Assembly (NCBI RefSeq): GCF_900129325.1
Contig: NZ_FQUP01000001.1
Location: forward strand, 434,001 to 498,000
Direction of reading: 5' to 3'
DNA from: Kaistia soli DSM 19436
GTDB lineage: Bacteria; Pseudomonadota; Alphaproteobacteria; Rhizobiales; Kaistiaceae
Length of the DNA stretch: 64,000 nucleotides
Part shown: piece after piece, positions 8,190-15,584 of the stretch
How positions within the stretch are numbered: the stretch's first letter is position 1
How the letters are laid out: each line of letters begins with the position of its first letter
Notes under the pieces: model-generated
The model's database searches: none
What the model saw: the letters and a program-made list of their open reading frames with translations, nothing else
What the model was told of the DNA's origin: nothing
Position numbers and translations under genes: made by a program

Positions 8190-8789
8190 ATGACCAAGGT
8201 TCTCGTGCTCTATTATTCCGCCTACGGCCATATCGAGAAGATGGCTGAAGCCGTAGCCGAGGGCGTTCGCTCGGCCGGCGCGGAAGTCGACATCAAGCGC
8301 GTCCCGGAGCTGGTTTCCGATGAGGTCGCCAAGGCCTCCTACTACAAGCTGGACCAGGCTGCACCGATTGCCACCCCGGCCGAACTCGAGAATTACGACG
8401 CGATCATCGTCGGCTCGGGCACGCGCTACGGCACCGTGACCTCGCAGATGCGCAATTTCTGGGACCAGACCGGCGGCCTCTGGGCGCAGGGCAAGCTGGT
8501 CGGCAAGGTCGGCTCTGTCTTCACCTCCTCCGCGACCCAGCATGGCGGCCAGGAATCGACCATTCTCGGCTTCATTCCGACGCTGCTGCACCATGGCATG
8601 ATCGTCGTTGGCCTGCCCTATGCCTTCCAGGGCCAGATGGGTCTCGATGAGATCAAGGGCGGCTCGCCCTACGGCGCCTCGACCATCACCGGCGGTGACG
8701 GCGCGCGCCAGCCTTCGGCCATCGAACTCGAGGCCGCCCGCTACCAGGGCGCCCATGTGGCGAAGATCGCCGCCAAGCAGTCCGCCTGA
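8190..8789 (+). CDS. wrbA: NAD(P)H:quinone oxidoreductase, WrbA type
   Basis: A 199-residue FMN-dependent quinone reductase that performs two-electron reduction of quinones. Visible family motifs are [20 protein letters not shown] (FMN phosphate loop, residues 4-23), [20 protein letters not shown] (isoalloxazine contact), [13 protein letters not shown], and the closing [20 protein letters not shown], which is nearly diagnostic of WrbA. The ATG at 8190 is chosen because the family begins (M)xKVLVLYYS; the longer upstream frame has no family similarity. It is monocistronic, with a strong terminator 46 bases downstream. Confidence 0.95.
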   Translation: MTKVLVLYYSAYGHIEKMAEAVAEGVRSAGAEVDIKRVPELVSDEVAKASYYKLDQAAPIATPAELENYDAIIVGSGTRYGTVTSQMRNFWDQTGGLWAQGKLVGKVGSVFTSSATQHGGQESTILGFIPTLLHHGMIVVGLPYAFQGQMGLDEIKGGSPYGASTITGGDGARQPSAIELEAARYQGAHVAKIAAKQSA

Positions 8790-8834
8790 ACCCGGACTTC
8801 GTGATTTGCCGTGCCGCGTCGTCGGGCACGGCTC

Positions 8835-8863
8835 AAACGCCCCGGCTCAGTCCGGGGCGTTTT
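8835..8863 (+). terminator. Rho-independent terminator of wrbA
   Basis: An 11-bp GC-rich stem (AAACGCCCCGG at 8835-8845 with CCGGGGCGTTT at 8852-8862), a six-base loop and a TTTTA tail. The structure is symmetrical enough to work in both directions. Confidence 0.85.
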
Positions 8864-8936
8864 AGTTCGCGCGAACGGAATCGCCGGCGGCAGATTTCAG
8901 GTTGAAGTGGCGGCCGATGGTCTCTAACTGCCGCTC

Positions 8937-9854
8937 ATGGCAGAGATCTGTTTCGACCGCGACTTCGATCCCCAGACCGGCACCGCCGTGGCGCTTGGGG
9001 ACCACGTGCGCCGGGTGACGGCGCCGAACGCCAACCCGTTCACGTTCCGCGGCACGAACAGCTATATTGTCGGGCATGGCCATGTCGCGATCATTGATCC
9101 CGGCCCCGACGATGCCACGCATATCGATGCGCTGATTGCCGCGACGGCAGGCGAGACGATCGACACCATCCTCGTCACCCACACCCATCGCGACCATTCC
9201 GCCGGGGTTCAGCGCCTCAAGGCCGCTTGCGGGGCGCCTGTCCATGCTGGAGGCCCGCATCGCTTCGCGCGGCCGCCGCGTCCCGGCGAGGACGCAACGC
9301 TCGAAGCCGGCGCCGATCGCGCATTCGCGCCGGACCACCAGATTGCGGACGGCGAGCGCATTGCGGGCGACGGCTGGTCGCTCACGGCGATAGCGACCCC
9401 CGGCCACGCTGCCAATCACATGGTTTTCGCGCTCGACGGCAGCGACATGCTGTTTTCGGGCGATCACGTCATGGGATGGTCGACAACGGTGGTCGCGCCA
9501 CCCGATGGCTCGATGGCCGACTATCTGCGCTCGCTCGATATTCTCGCCGCCCGCCCCGAGACGATCTACCTGCCAGGTCATGGCGCTCCAATTGCCGATG
9601 CGCCCGCGTTCGTGCGGGCGTTGAAAGCGCATCGAAAGTTGCGAGAGGCGGCCATCTTCGCCCGCATCGAGCGAGGCGACCATACGATTGCCGAGATCGT
9701 CGCTGTCATCTACCGCGAGACGCCGCCAGCGCTGCATGGGGCTGCGGCGCTCTCGGTGCTGGCGCATATCGAGGATCTCGTGGCCCGAGGCCGGGTGCGT
9801 GTCCTCGATGGAAGCGGGCTTACCGCCACTTATGCAGTGGTCAGCGTCGGCTGA
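8937..9854 (+). CDS. MBL-fold metallohydrolase (LACTB2-like)
   Basis: A 305-residue metallo-beta-lactamase-fold hydrolase. The metal site is intact: THTHRDHSAG at about 81-90, GHAANHMVF (third His) near 158-166, SGDHVMGW (bridging Asp) near 177-184, and LPGHGAPI further on. The C-terminal 60 residues form a helical/winged-helix region as in LACTB2 and related broad-specificity hydrolases or endoribonucleases. The substrate is unknown. The last 14 bases overlap the 3' end of the opposite-strand DUF1499 gene. An SD-like sequence before the ATG is weak. Confidence 0.88.
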   Translation: MAEICFDRDFDPQTGTAVALGDHVRRVTAPNANPFTFRGTNSYIVGHGHVAIIDPGPDDATHIDALIAATAGETIDTILVTHTHRDHSAGVQRLKAACGAPVHAGGPHRFARPPRPGEDATLEAGADRAFAPDHQIADGERIAGDGWSLTAIATPGHAANHMVFALDGSDMLFSGDHVMGWSTTVVAPPDGSMADYLRSLDILAARPETIYLPGHGAPIADAPAFVRALKAHRKLREAAIFARIERGDHTIAEIVAVIYRETPPALHGAAALSVLAHIEDLVARGRVRVLDGSGLTATYAVVSVG

Positions 9855-10692
9855 CAGGCGCCCGTTCCGGCAGCGGCGGCAGCGGCGTATCCTCGGCTCC
9901 ATCCTGCAGCGGCGGACGGGCGTCATCCTCTCCTTCGGTTACGCCCTGAAGCGCCGCGTCCAATCCTCCAAAGAAGTCGCGAATGCGCCTCGCATCATCG
10001 CCAAGGTCGTGTGCCCCGATCCGCGAAGCCGAGCGCATGTCGACCAAGGCGCCGGAGCCATCGGCGATGATGCGGATCACCACATCGGCCGGCAACGCCA
10101 GCAGCGGCGTGCGCGCCGTCGCCTCGATCCATCCGACCTCATTGTCGCTATCCGGCGCCCGCGCGTCCGTCACCGTCCAGCCATGCGCCGCGACAAGGGC
10201 CGCGATCGCCTGATGGACCCGTTCCGGCGCCTGCGGATAATGGCGTGGCAGGATGTCGGGATAGGCCTCGATCTGGGCGGCACGTTCGGCCTCGTTCGGC
10301 AACGGCCGCATGACGACATTGTCCGGAGCCGCCGTGAAAAGCGGCGGATCGGCTAGATCGGTCGACAGATCGGCGATACGCGGTAGGCGGATGAGATCGA
10401 CGACGATCGCGGCCGGCACGGCCAGCACGACCAGCGCCAACGCCGTCGCGCCCCAGGCCGTACCCGCGCCGCGATCACCATTTGTCCAGATCGTTCGGAA
10501 GGCGAAGATCGCGGCGACAAGCGCCATAGCTGCCAGCAGCCAGGCGAATCCTATGACGATAAAAAGCGGCGCCAGCGCAATCATGGACGCACGATGAAGC
10601 AGCCCCGCCAGGATCAGCAGGGGGATCGGCAGGGCGGCAAAACGCAGCGCCCAGGCAGCGGCTCCTGCGCTTCGGCGCTGCAGCCGGCGCAT
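9841..10692 (-). CDS. DUF1499 membrane protein
   Basis: A 283-residue protein with three or four hydrophobic segments in its first about 110 residues (ALPIPLLILAGLL, LAPLFIVIGFAWLLAAMALV, TALALVVLAVPAAIVV), then a soluble DUF1499 domain from about 130 to 265. The domain is marked by YPDILPRHYPQAPERV, GWIEATARTPLLALPADVVIRI and RSASRIGAHDLGDDARRIRDF. The function of the domain is unknown. ATG 10692 with AGAGG upstream is preferred to the GTG one codon earlier. It converges on the MBL gene with a 14-base overlap of coding ends. Bases 10693-10927 between it and the next gene are AT-richer and non-coding, with no promoter I can name confidently. Confidence 0.82.
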   Translation of the reverse strand: MRRLQRRSAGAAAWALRFAALPIPLLILAGLLHRASMIALAPLFIVIGFAWLLAAMALVAAIFAFRTIWTNGDRGAGTAWGATALALVVLAVPAAIVVDLIRLPRIADLSTDLADPPLFTAAPDNVVMRPLPNEAERAAQIEAYPDILPRHYPQAPERVHQAIAALVAAHGWTVTDARAPDSDNEVGWIEATARTPLLALPADVVIRIIADGSGALVDMRSASRIGAHDLGDDARRIRDFFGGLDAALQGVTEGEDDARPPLQDGAEDTPLPPLPERAPVSRR

Positions 10693-10927
10693 CACGCACG
10701 CCTCTTTGATGCAAAGTGGTAATAAAGTGTGAACGTGATCATGTGTCGAAATGGCAACAGGAAACGTCTTTCAAGTCCAAAGCCTTGCATGACGAATGTC
10801 CAACCGTCGTTAACGGATTTCTAAAACACGAATCTGCCATATTAGATGATCATATGCGTCATTCACGTTGGCCAGCCGGCGAAAGACCGAAACGGCAACG
10901 CGAATACGCCAAGGACTGAAGCAGATC

Positions 10928-11131
10928 ATGACCAGCAAAGATCACTCTACATTTAAGACCAAAGCACAACGTGAGCAGGAACACGACCTGCGCTCGAAAT
11001 ATGGCGAGCTCGGCAACCCCGAGCTGGTCGCTGCGATCCGCCAGCAGCAGAAGTCCGGAAAGACGGCCGCGAAGACGGCTCAGAAATCCGAGCAGATGCA
11101 GATGGCCATCGCAGCGCGCGAGCAGGACTGA
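10928..11131 (+). CDS. Small charged hypothetical protein
   Basis: A 67-residue hydrophilic protein, rich in Lys, Gln and Glu and largely helical by composition. It contains TKAQREQEHDLRSKYGELGN and a C-terminal Lys/Ala-rich helix ending AAREQD. No signal, membrane segment or known domain is seen. The ATG at 10928 has AAGGA about 12 bases upstream; the longer frame from 10868 begins without a good ribosome site and is less likely. Such short, charged proteins are common in rhizobia, but I do not recognise a function. Bases 11132-11354 after it contain nothing I can identify. Confidence 0.55.
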   Translation: MTSKDHSTFKTKAQREQEHDLRSKYGELGNPELVAAIRQQQKSGKTAAKTAQKSEQMQMAIAAREQD

Positions 11132-11354
11132 CGCCTGACGGCAGCCCGCAAGGGCCACAGCATATCGGGGTAGCGCGTGGACGGCCATGCGCTTCCGGGT
11201 GGCGAGTTGTACGGTTGTGTCCCATGGCCTTTGGCCATGCGTTTATGCCGCTGCCGCGATAGGTGGCATTGCGGCGAAGCGATGGCTTTGAGCACGGCTC
11301 AGCCTCGGCCCGACTGATCTGAATATTTCCTCTTCCGGATCAAGTTCTGTTGGA

Positions 11355-11987
11355 TCAAAGGAGCGGTCGCAACACCTGTACGAGCAGGGATAGGGCGATC
11401 GCGGCCATCACCAGCGCGATCACGGCATCGAGCACGCGCCAGGCTGCCGGACGGGCGAACAGCGGCGCGGCGAGCCGCGCGCCATAGCCGAGGCCGAAAA
11501 ACCACGCAGCAGAGGCCAAAGCCGCGCCGCCGCCGAAGGCAAAGCGCGCCCAGCCTTGATGACGCGCGGAGAGCGACCCCAGCAGCACCACCGTGTCGAG
11601 ATAGACATGCGGGTTGAGGAAGGTCAGCGCTGCCACTGTGAGGAGCGCTGGGCGGAGTTTCGCTTCTGCCGCGCCGCGCGCCGAAAGCCCACCCGGATGA
11701 AGCGCACGGCGAAGTGCCATCACGCCATACCACAGCAGGAACGCAGAGCCGGCCAGGGTCACGACCATCAACAGACGCGGTGACTGCTGCACGATGGTGC
11801 CGAGACCCGCGACACCGGCCGCGATCAGCGTCGCATCTGCAAGGAAGCAGAAGCTTGCGACAGCGAAGACGTGCCTCCGCGCGAGCCCCTGACGCAGCAC
11901 AAACGCATTCTGCGCGCCGATCGCTACGATAAGGCTGGCGCCGAGAAGGAAGCCCTCAAGCGCCGGCGCGGCGAGCGGCATGGTCAT
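11355..11987 (-). CDS. LysE/ArgO-family amino acid exporter
   Basis: A 210-residue inner-membrane protein with about six hydrophobic segments, matching the LysE/ArgO (YggA) branch. Conserved stretches are GASLIVAIGAQNAFVLRQGL near 17-36, CFLADATLIAAGVAGLG near 48-64, the LTFLNPHVYLDTVVLLGSL signature near 128-146, and a final helix from about 185. Members export L-lysine, L-arginine or canavanine; the substrate here is unproven. The usual divergent LysR-type activator (LysG/ArgP) is absent, so regulation is unclear. It stands alone between two minus- and plus-strand units. Confidence 0.88.
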   Translation of the reverse strand: MTMPLAAPALEGFLLGASLIVAIGAQNAFVLRQGLARRHVFAVASFCFLADATLIAAGVAGLGTIVQQSPRLLMVVTLAGSAFLLWYGVMALRRALHPGGLSARGAAEAKLRPALLTVAALTFLNPHVYLDTVVLLGSLSARHQGWARFAFGGGAALASAAWFFGLGYGARLAAPLFARPAAWRVLDAVIALVMAAIALSLLVQVLRPLL

Positions 11988-12016
11988 TTATCATATCCCT
12001 GGAGAAAGTGGGTTCG

Positions 12017-12784
12017 TCAGAACAGCTTCATCTGCCGATCATCGTCAGGAGCGGCTGGTTCGCCGGCGCCCGCAGCAGCACGCGGCGTCCGCGTTTTCGG
12101 CGGCGCCTGCGGAGGACTCTCGGCGAGAGGCGCCTGAAGCCCGGCATCATCGTCGCGGGCACTGTTGACGCGTGTGTCGACAGCGACCGTTTCAAAAAAT
12201 CCGGGCCGCGCCGGCACAAGCGCCGCGACCAGTTCCTCCTTGCCGGCGGGAACAAGGCCAAGCCAGCGATCGTAATCGGCCGGCTCGATCACGACCGGCA
12301 TGCGGTCATGGATCGACGAAAGGTCTTCGTTGGCGGCGGTGGTGAGGATGGTGGCGCTGTCGAGAAGGTTGCCGTTCGCATCCGCATATTCGTCCCATAG
12401 CCCCGCAAAGGCGATGATGCGGCGCTCCGGCGAGCGGACAAGGAAGGGCTGCTTGCGGCCGCCTTCCCGCTTCCACTCATAGAAACCCGTCGCGGGGACG
12501 AGGCAGCGCCGATGCCGGAACGGACCGCGAAAGGCCGGCTTCTCCGGCGCCGTTTCCGAGCGGGCGTTGAAGAACAACGGCAGATCAGCAGGGTTCTTGG
12601 CCCAGGACGGCACCAGGCCCCAACGCACCAGCCCCAGCGCACGCGCGCCCTTCTCGGCGCGGATGACGTGGATCGGCTGCGTCGGGGCGATGTTGTAGCG
12701 CGGCGGAAACCACTCGATGCGGATCAGCGAGAATTCCTGTTCGAGATCTTCCGGCGTCACCGCCAGCGCATAACGTCCGCACAT
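12017..12784 (-). CDS. yedK: SOS response-associated peptidase (SRAP/YedK/HMCES)
   Basis: A 255-residue SRAP protein that crosslinks covalently to abasic sites in single-stranded DNA and so protects them. The start at 12784 is fixed by biology: Cys2 (MCGRYAL) must become the free N-terminal residue that forms the thiazolidine link. Other family residues are visible: [26 protein letters not shown] (conserved Asn/Arg), [11 protein letters not shown] (catalytic Glu) and [10 protein letters not shown] (catalytic His). The C-terminal about 30 residues, rich in Pro/Ala/Lys, are extra and likely disordered. No LexA box is seen upstream. It is divergent from the NUDIX gene. Confidence 0.93.
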   Translation of the reverse strand: MCGRYALAVTPEDLEQEFSLIRIEWFPPRYNIAPTQPIHVIRAEKGARALGLVRWGLVPSWAKNPADLPLFFNARSETAPEKPAFRGPFRHRRCLVPATGFYEWKREGGRKQPFLVRSPERRIIAFAGLWDEYADANGNLLDSATILTTAANEDLSSIHDRMPVVIEPADYDRWLGLVPAGKEELVAALVPARPGFFETVAVDTRVNSARDDDAGLQAPLAESPPQAPPKTRTPRAAAGAGEPAAPDDDRQMKLF

Positions 12785-12914
12785 CGCCATCACCCGTCGC
12801 AACGCCCTGCTTCTAGCAGCGACACCGGAGCGCGTCATGCCCATCCTCTGCGATCGCGCCTTTCCAGCTTGGCCGATCCGGGCGAAGCTCCCGTCCTACC
12901 AGAGGACCGACGCG

Positions 12915-13358
12915 ATGCCCCACCAAGCGCCTTTCCCCCCTGACGATGTCGCCGTGCCGCGGCGACCGGGCCTTGGCGTCAGCGTCGCGCTCTGGCGTGA
13001 CGACCGCGTGCTGCTGGTCAAGCGCGGGCATCCACCTTTCGAAGGGCACTGGTCGTTGCCCGGCGGCCGCGTCGAATGGGGCGAGCGACTCGAGGACGCC
13101 GCGCGCCGCGAACTTCAGGAAGAGACAGGCCTATGCGCGGGACCGCTGCGGCTCGTCGAAGCGCTCGACATGATCACGGGCCATGGCGAAGCGATCGACA
13201 GCCATTTCGTCGTCGTGAGCTATGCCGGCAGCGCTCAGGGAACGGCGGTCGCGGCCAGCGATGCCGCAGAAGCGGCCTGGCTGACGATCGACGAGGCGAC
13301 GAGGCTGCCGACGACACCAGACCTACTCAGGGTGCTCCGCAAGTCCCGGAGCATGTAA
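12915..13358 (+). CDS. NUDIX hydrolase
   Basis: A 147-residue NUDIX hydrolase that cleaves nucleoside diphosphates linked to another moiety. The Nudix box (G-x5-E-x7-REL-x-EE-x-G) is complete in [10 protein letters not shown]...[11 protein letters not shown], giving the Mg2+-binding Glu residues. The N-terminal sequence [20 protein letters not shown] followed by GHWSLPGG fits ADP-ribose pyrophosphatase- or MutT-like members; the substrate is not assignable. ATG 12915 has AGAGGA 8 bases upstream and is preferred over the frame opening at 12837. It is divergent from the SRAP gene, so the pair may share a regulatory region of about 130 bases. Confidence 0.9.
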   Translation: MPHQAPFPPDDVAVPRRPGLGVSVALWRDDRVLLVKRGHPPFEGHWSLPGGRVEWGERLEDAARRELQEETGLCAGPLRLVEALDMITGHGEAIDSHFVVVSYAGSAQGTAVAASDAAEAAWLTIDEATRLPTTPDLLRVLRKSRSM

Positions 13359-13442
13359 GGTCGGCGCCTTGCACCCGGTCAGCCCGCGGACCATGATCCG
13401 CTGCATCGATCGGCCGGGGAACCGGCCCCAACATCGGCAGCC

Positions 13443-13865
13443 ATGCGTTTCTCGTCCTTCCTGACCGTTCGTCGCCTGCGTGTTGGCGCCGTTGCGCCGA
13501 TGCTGGTGGTCGCGTTTCTGGCGGCTGGAAACGCCCGCGCCGCCGATCCGCCCTATGACGCGCCGCTTGTTCGCCTTGCCGAGATTCTCGGCGCGCTGCA
13601 TTACCTGCGGCCGCTCTGCGGGGCGACGGAGCCGAGCCTCTGGCGCGATCAGATGGAGGCGCTGGTAATGGCGGAGGCGCCCTCCCCGGAGCGTAGGGCT
13701 CGCCTTACGGCGGCGTTCAACCAGGGCTATTCGGGTTTCGCGGCGCTCTATCGAAGCTGTACGCCGGCTGCGGTGGCGGCCATCGATCGCTATCTGGATG
13801 AGGGTGCCCGCCTGACGCGTGAGGTGACCACCCGCTATGGGGGTGATGTAGCGCCGCAACGTTAA
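13443..13865 (+). CDS. TIGR02301-family secreted protein
   Basis: A 140-residue protein with an N-terminal signal peptide (hydrophobic APMLVVAFLAAG, cleavage near GNARA-A at about 34) followed by an all-helical domain. The pattern LVRLAEILGALHYLRPLCGA, then W..QM..L...E, FN.GY..F..LYR.C and Y..EG..L, matches the TIGR02301 family of small periplasmic proteins found almost only in Hyphomicrobiales. Two cysteines (in RPLCGA and YRSCTP) could form a disulfide. Function is unknown. The upstream neighbour NUDIX ends 84 bases away. Confidence 0.82.
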   Translation: MRFSSFLTVRRLRVGAVAPMLVVAFLAAGNARAADPPYDAPLVRLAEILGALHYLRPLCGATEPSLWRDQMEALVMAEAPSPERRARLTAAFNQGYSGFAALYRSCTPAAVAAIDRYLDEGARLTREVTTRYGGDVAPQR

Positions 13866-13898
13866 CCAAATTAACCGGATTTTTAGTGTTGGATTAAC
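13862..13898 (+). promoter_or_regulatory. Cluster of TTAACC motifs (possible CtrA half-sites)
   Basis: Three copies of TTAACC occur at 13862-13867, 13871-13876 and 13893-13898, upstream of the 82-aa gene at 14015. TTAACC is the core of the CtrA half-site, but the spacing does not match the classical TTAA-N7-TTAAC site, so this is tentative. Confidence 0.3.
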
Positions 13899-14014
13899 CC
13901 CTTCTTCAGGATAGCTGTCCCGCTTGAGTCTGTGCGTGCTAGGTTTTCTCCGTCGGCGATTCGGATCGCGCTGCAAACCGAATCGATCCCTGATCAACGG
14001 AAGGTAAACTGCTC

Positions 14015-14263
14015 ATGGATGAAGAACGCGAACGCGTCGAGATCGCCGAGCAGAAGCGGGCCGCTCTCGCTTATCTGACCGAGGCCTGGGATGAGGCTGT
14101 CGCAGAGGGTATCGACACCGACATCATGGCGCATGCCGCGCTGTTCGCAGCCCTGTCGGACCTGATCGATACCTATGGCGAGGATGCCGTGGCCGATCTC
14201 ACCGTCTCGCTGCCGGATCGCGTGCGCCGCGGCGAGTTCACGCTGCTGCGAACCATCCAGTAG
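14015..14263 (+). CDS. Small conserved hypothetical protein
   Basis: An 82-residue acidic, soluble, mostly helical protein: EQKRAALAYLTEAWDEAVAEG, then MAHAALFAALSDLIDTYGED and a C-terminal VRRGEFTL. No signal peptide and no known domain that I recognise. GGAAGG precedes the ATG by about 9 bases, a good ribosome site. Codon use and GC content match the neighbours, and the pattern of conserved-looking hydrophobic residues suggests a real gene. Similar short proteins occur across Hyphomicrobiales to my knowledge, without assigned function. Confidence 0.72.
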   Translation: MDEERERVEIAEQKRAALAYLTEAWDEAVAEGIDTDIMAHAALFAALSDLIDTYGEDAVADLTVSLPDRVRRGEFTLLRTIQ

Positions 14264-14408
14264 TTTGGCGGCGGAACCCGGTTCTGCCGCAATCTCCTGA
14301 TCCGATCCTTATCCGCGGCAGAAGCGCATCATGGGCGCTTGGCCGCGGCCTTGGCTTGGCCGGAACGACCAGCCCGGCTATGTAGGCCGGATCATCAGGG
14401 AGTGACCC

Positions 14409-15104
14409 ATGCGCGTGCATCGTCTGGCGACGCCGATCGGAACCGCAATCCTCGCCGTTCTCATCGCGTCCAGTGCACCGGCCTGGGCAGCCGCGCCGAT
14501 CGACGCGAAGCCGGTACAGACGCAGACGATTACCGCGCCGCCGGACCAGGGCGATGACGGCGATGCGGACGGCCCGCCAGCGGGACCGACGCCCGACCAG
14601 CCGGCAAGCGCTGCACCAGCGCCGGACGAGCCGGTCCCGGTCGTCGAATACGACTTCTCCAAGCTGCCGCCCGCCGTACAGAAGCTGCGCAGCGAGATCC
14701 TCGCCGCAGCAAAGACCGGCGATATCAGCAAGCTGAAGCCGATCATCGAATCGGGCCCGCATCCGCCCAATCTCGGTGCCGACGAGGGCGACAGCAAGGA
14801 CCCGATCACCTATCTGAAGTCGCTGTCGGGCGATCCGGACGGGCGCGAAATCCTGGCGATCCTCAGCGAGGTGCTCGAGGCCGGCTATGTGCATGTCGAT
14901 GTCGGCACGCCGAACGAGGTCTATCTCTGGCCCTATTTCGCGCGCTACCCGCTCGACAAGCTGACGCCCGAGCAGATGGTCGAGCTGTTCCGCCTTCTGA
15001 CCGCGTCGGATTTCGACGAGATGAAGAACTACGGCGCCTATCTCTTCTACCGGGTCGGCATCACGCCGGACGGCAAATGGGCGGAGTTCCAGGCCGGCGA
15101 TTGA
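14409..15104 (+). CDS. Secreted hypothetical protein with Pro/Asp-rich linker
   Basis: A 231-residue protein. Residues 1-28 are a signal peptide (TAILAVLIASSAPAWA-A). Residues about 30-75 are a low-complexity Pro/Asp/Ala linker. The rest is a globular domain with KLRSEILAAAKTGDISKLKPIIE, DPITYLKSLSGDPDGREILAIL, PNEVYLWPYFARYPLDKLTPEQ and a C-terminal GITPDGKWAEFQAGD. That last part resembles short beta motifs seen in periplasmic proteins of rhizobia. I do not recognise a family name. It is probably periplasmic. Its stop lies just upstream of a LexA box that belongs to the next gene. Confidence 0.78.
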   Translation: MRVHRLATPIGTAILAVLIASSAPAWAAAPIDAKPVQTQTITAPPDQGDDGDADGPPAGPTPDQPASAAPAPDEPVPVVEYDFSKLPPAVQKLRSEILAAAKTGDISKLKPIIESGPHPPNLGADEGDSKDPITYLKSLSGDPDGREILAILSEVLEAGYVHVDVGTPNEVYLWPYFARYPLDKLTPEQMVELFRLLTASDFDEMKNYGAYLFYRVGITPDGKWAEFQAGD

Positions 15105-15125
15105 TCGAGATTGACGGCGGCAAAT

Positions 15126-15140
15126 GTTCATGATTTGTTC
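15126..15140 (+). promoter_or_regulatory. LexA (SOS) box, GTTC-N7-GTTC
   Basis: GTTCATGATTTGTTC is a perfect GTTC-N7-GTTC direct repeat, the alphaproteobacterial LexA operator. It ends 23 bases before the VOC-family start at 15164, a position where bound LexA would block initiation. Confidence 0.75.
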
Positions 15141-15163
15141 TAGCCATATTGCGGGAGGACATC

Positions 15164-15571
15164 ATGAAACTGCATCGCGGGCGATTGATCGACCACATCC
15201 AGATCGTGACGGCCGATGTCGATGCGAGCCGCCGCTTCTATGAGGCGGTGCTCGCGACGCTCGGGATCCCGGTGACGGCCCTCGACGGCTATTTCTATGC
15301 CGATGAACTGTTCGTCTCGGGCGGCACGCCGCTGACCGGACGCTGTCATCTCGCCTTCCAGGCGGCGGACGCCGACCAGGTCGCCGCGTTCCACGCCGCG
15401 GGGCTGGCGGCGGGCGGGAGCGACAATGGCGGCCCCGGCGAGCGACCTTATCATCCGGGCTACTACGCCGCGTTCCTGCTCGATCCTGACGGCAACAATA
15501 TCGAGGCCGTCTATCACGGACCGCATCAGCGCTCGGCGCCGTCGGTCGAGCTGGAGATCGATGGGTATTGA
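15164..15571 (+). CDS. VOC-family (glyoxalase-like) protein, predicted SOS-regulated
   Basis: A 135-residue single-module vicinal oxygen chelate protein. Both beta-alpha-beta-beta halves are visible: RLIDHIQIVTADVDASRRFYEAVL at residues 6-29 (metal-binding His in DHIQI) and a second half with CHLAFQAADADQVAAFHAAG and YYAAFLLDPDGNNIEAVYHG (metal-binding Glu in NNIEAV). It may be a glyoxalase, dioxygenase or fosfomycin-type resistance relative, and sequence does not settle which. The start is ATG 15164 after GGGAGGA; the upstream in-frame ATG at 15149 would overlap that ribosome site. A LexA box 24 bases upstream predicts DNA-damage control. Confidence 0.88.
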   Translation: MKLHRGRLIDHIQIVTADVDASRRFYEAVLATLGIPVTALDGYFYADELFVSGGTPLTGRCHLAFQAADADQVAAFHAAGLAAGGSDNGGPGERPYHPGYYAAFLLDPDGNNIEAVYHGPHQRSAPSVELEIDGY

Positions 15572-15584
15572 CGCCGCCGCTGGC

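Noticed and set aside
8865-8876. Palindrome GTTCGCGCGAAC between wrbA and the MBL gene
   Set aside because: Half-sites are inverted with N4 spacing, which is not the direct-repeat GTTC-N7-GTTC operator of alphaproteobacteria; probably chance.
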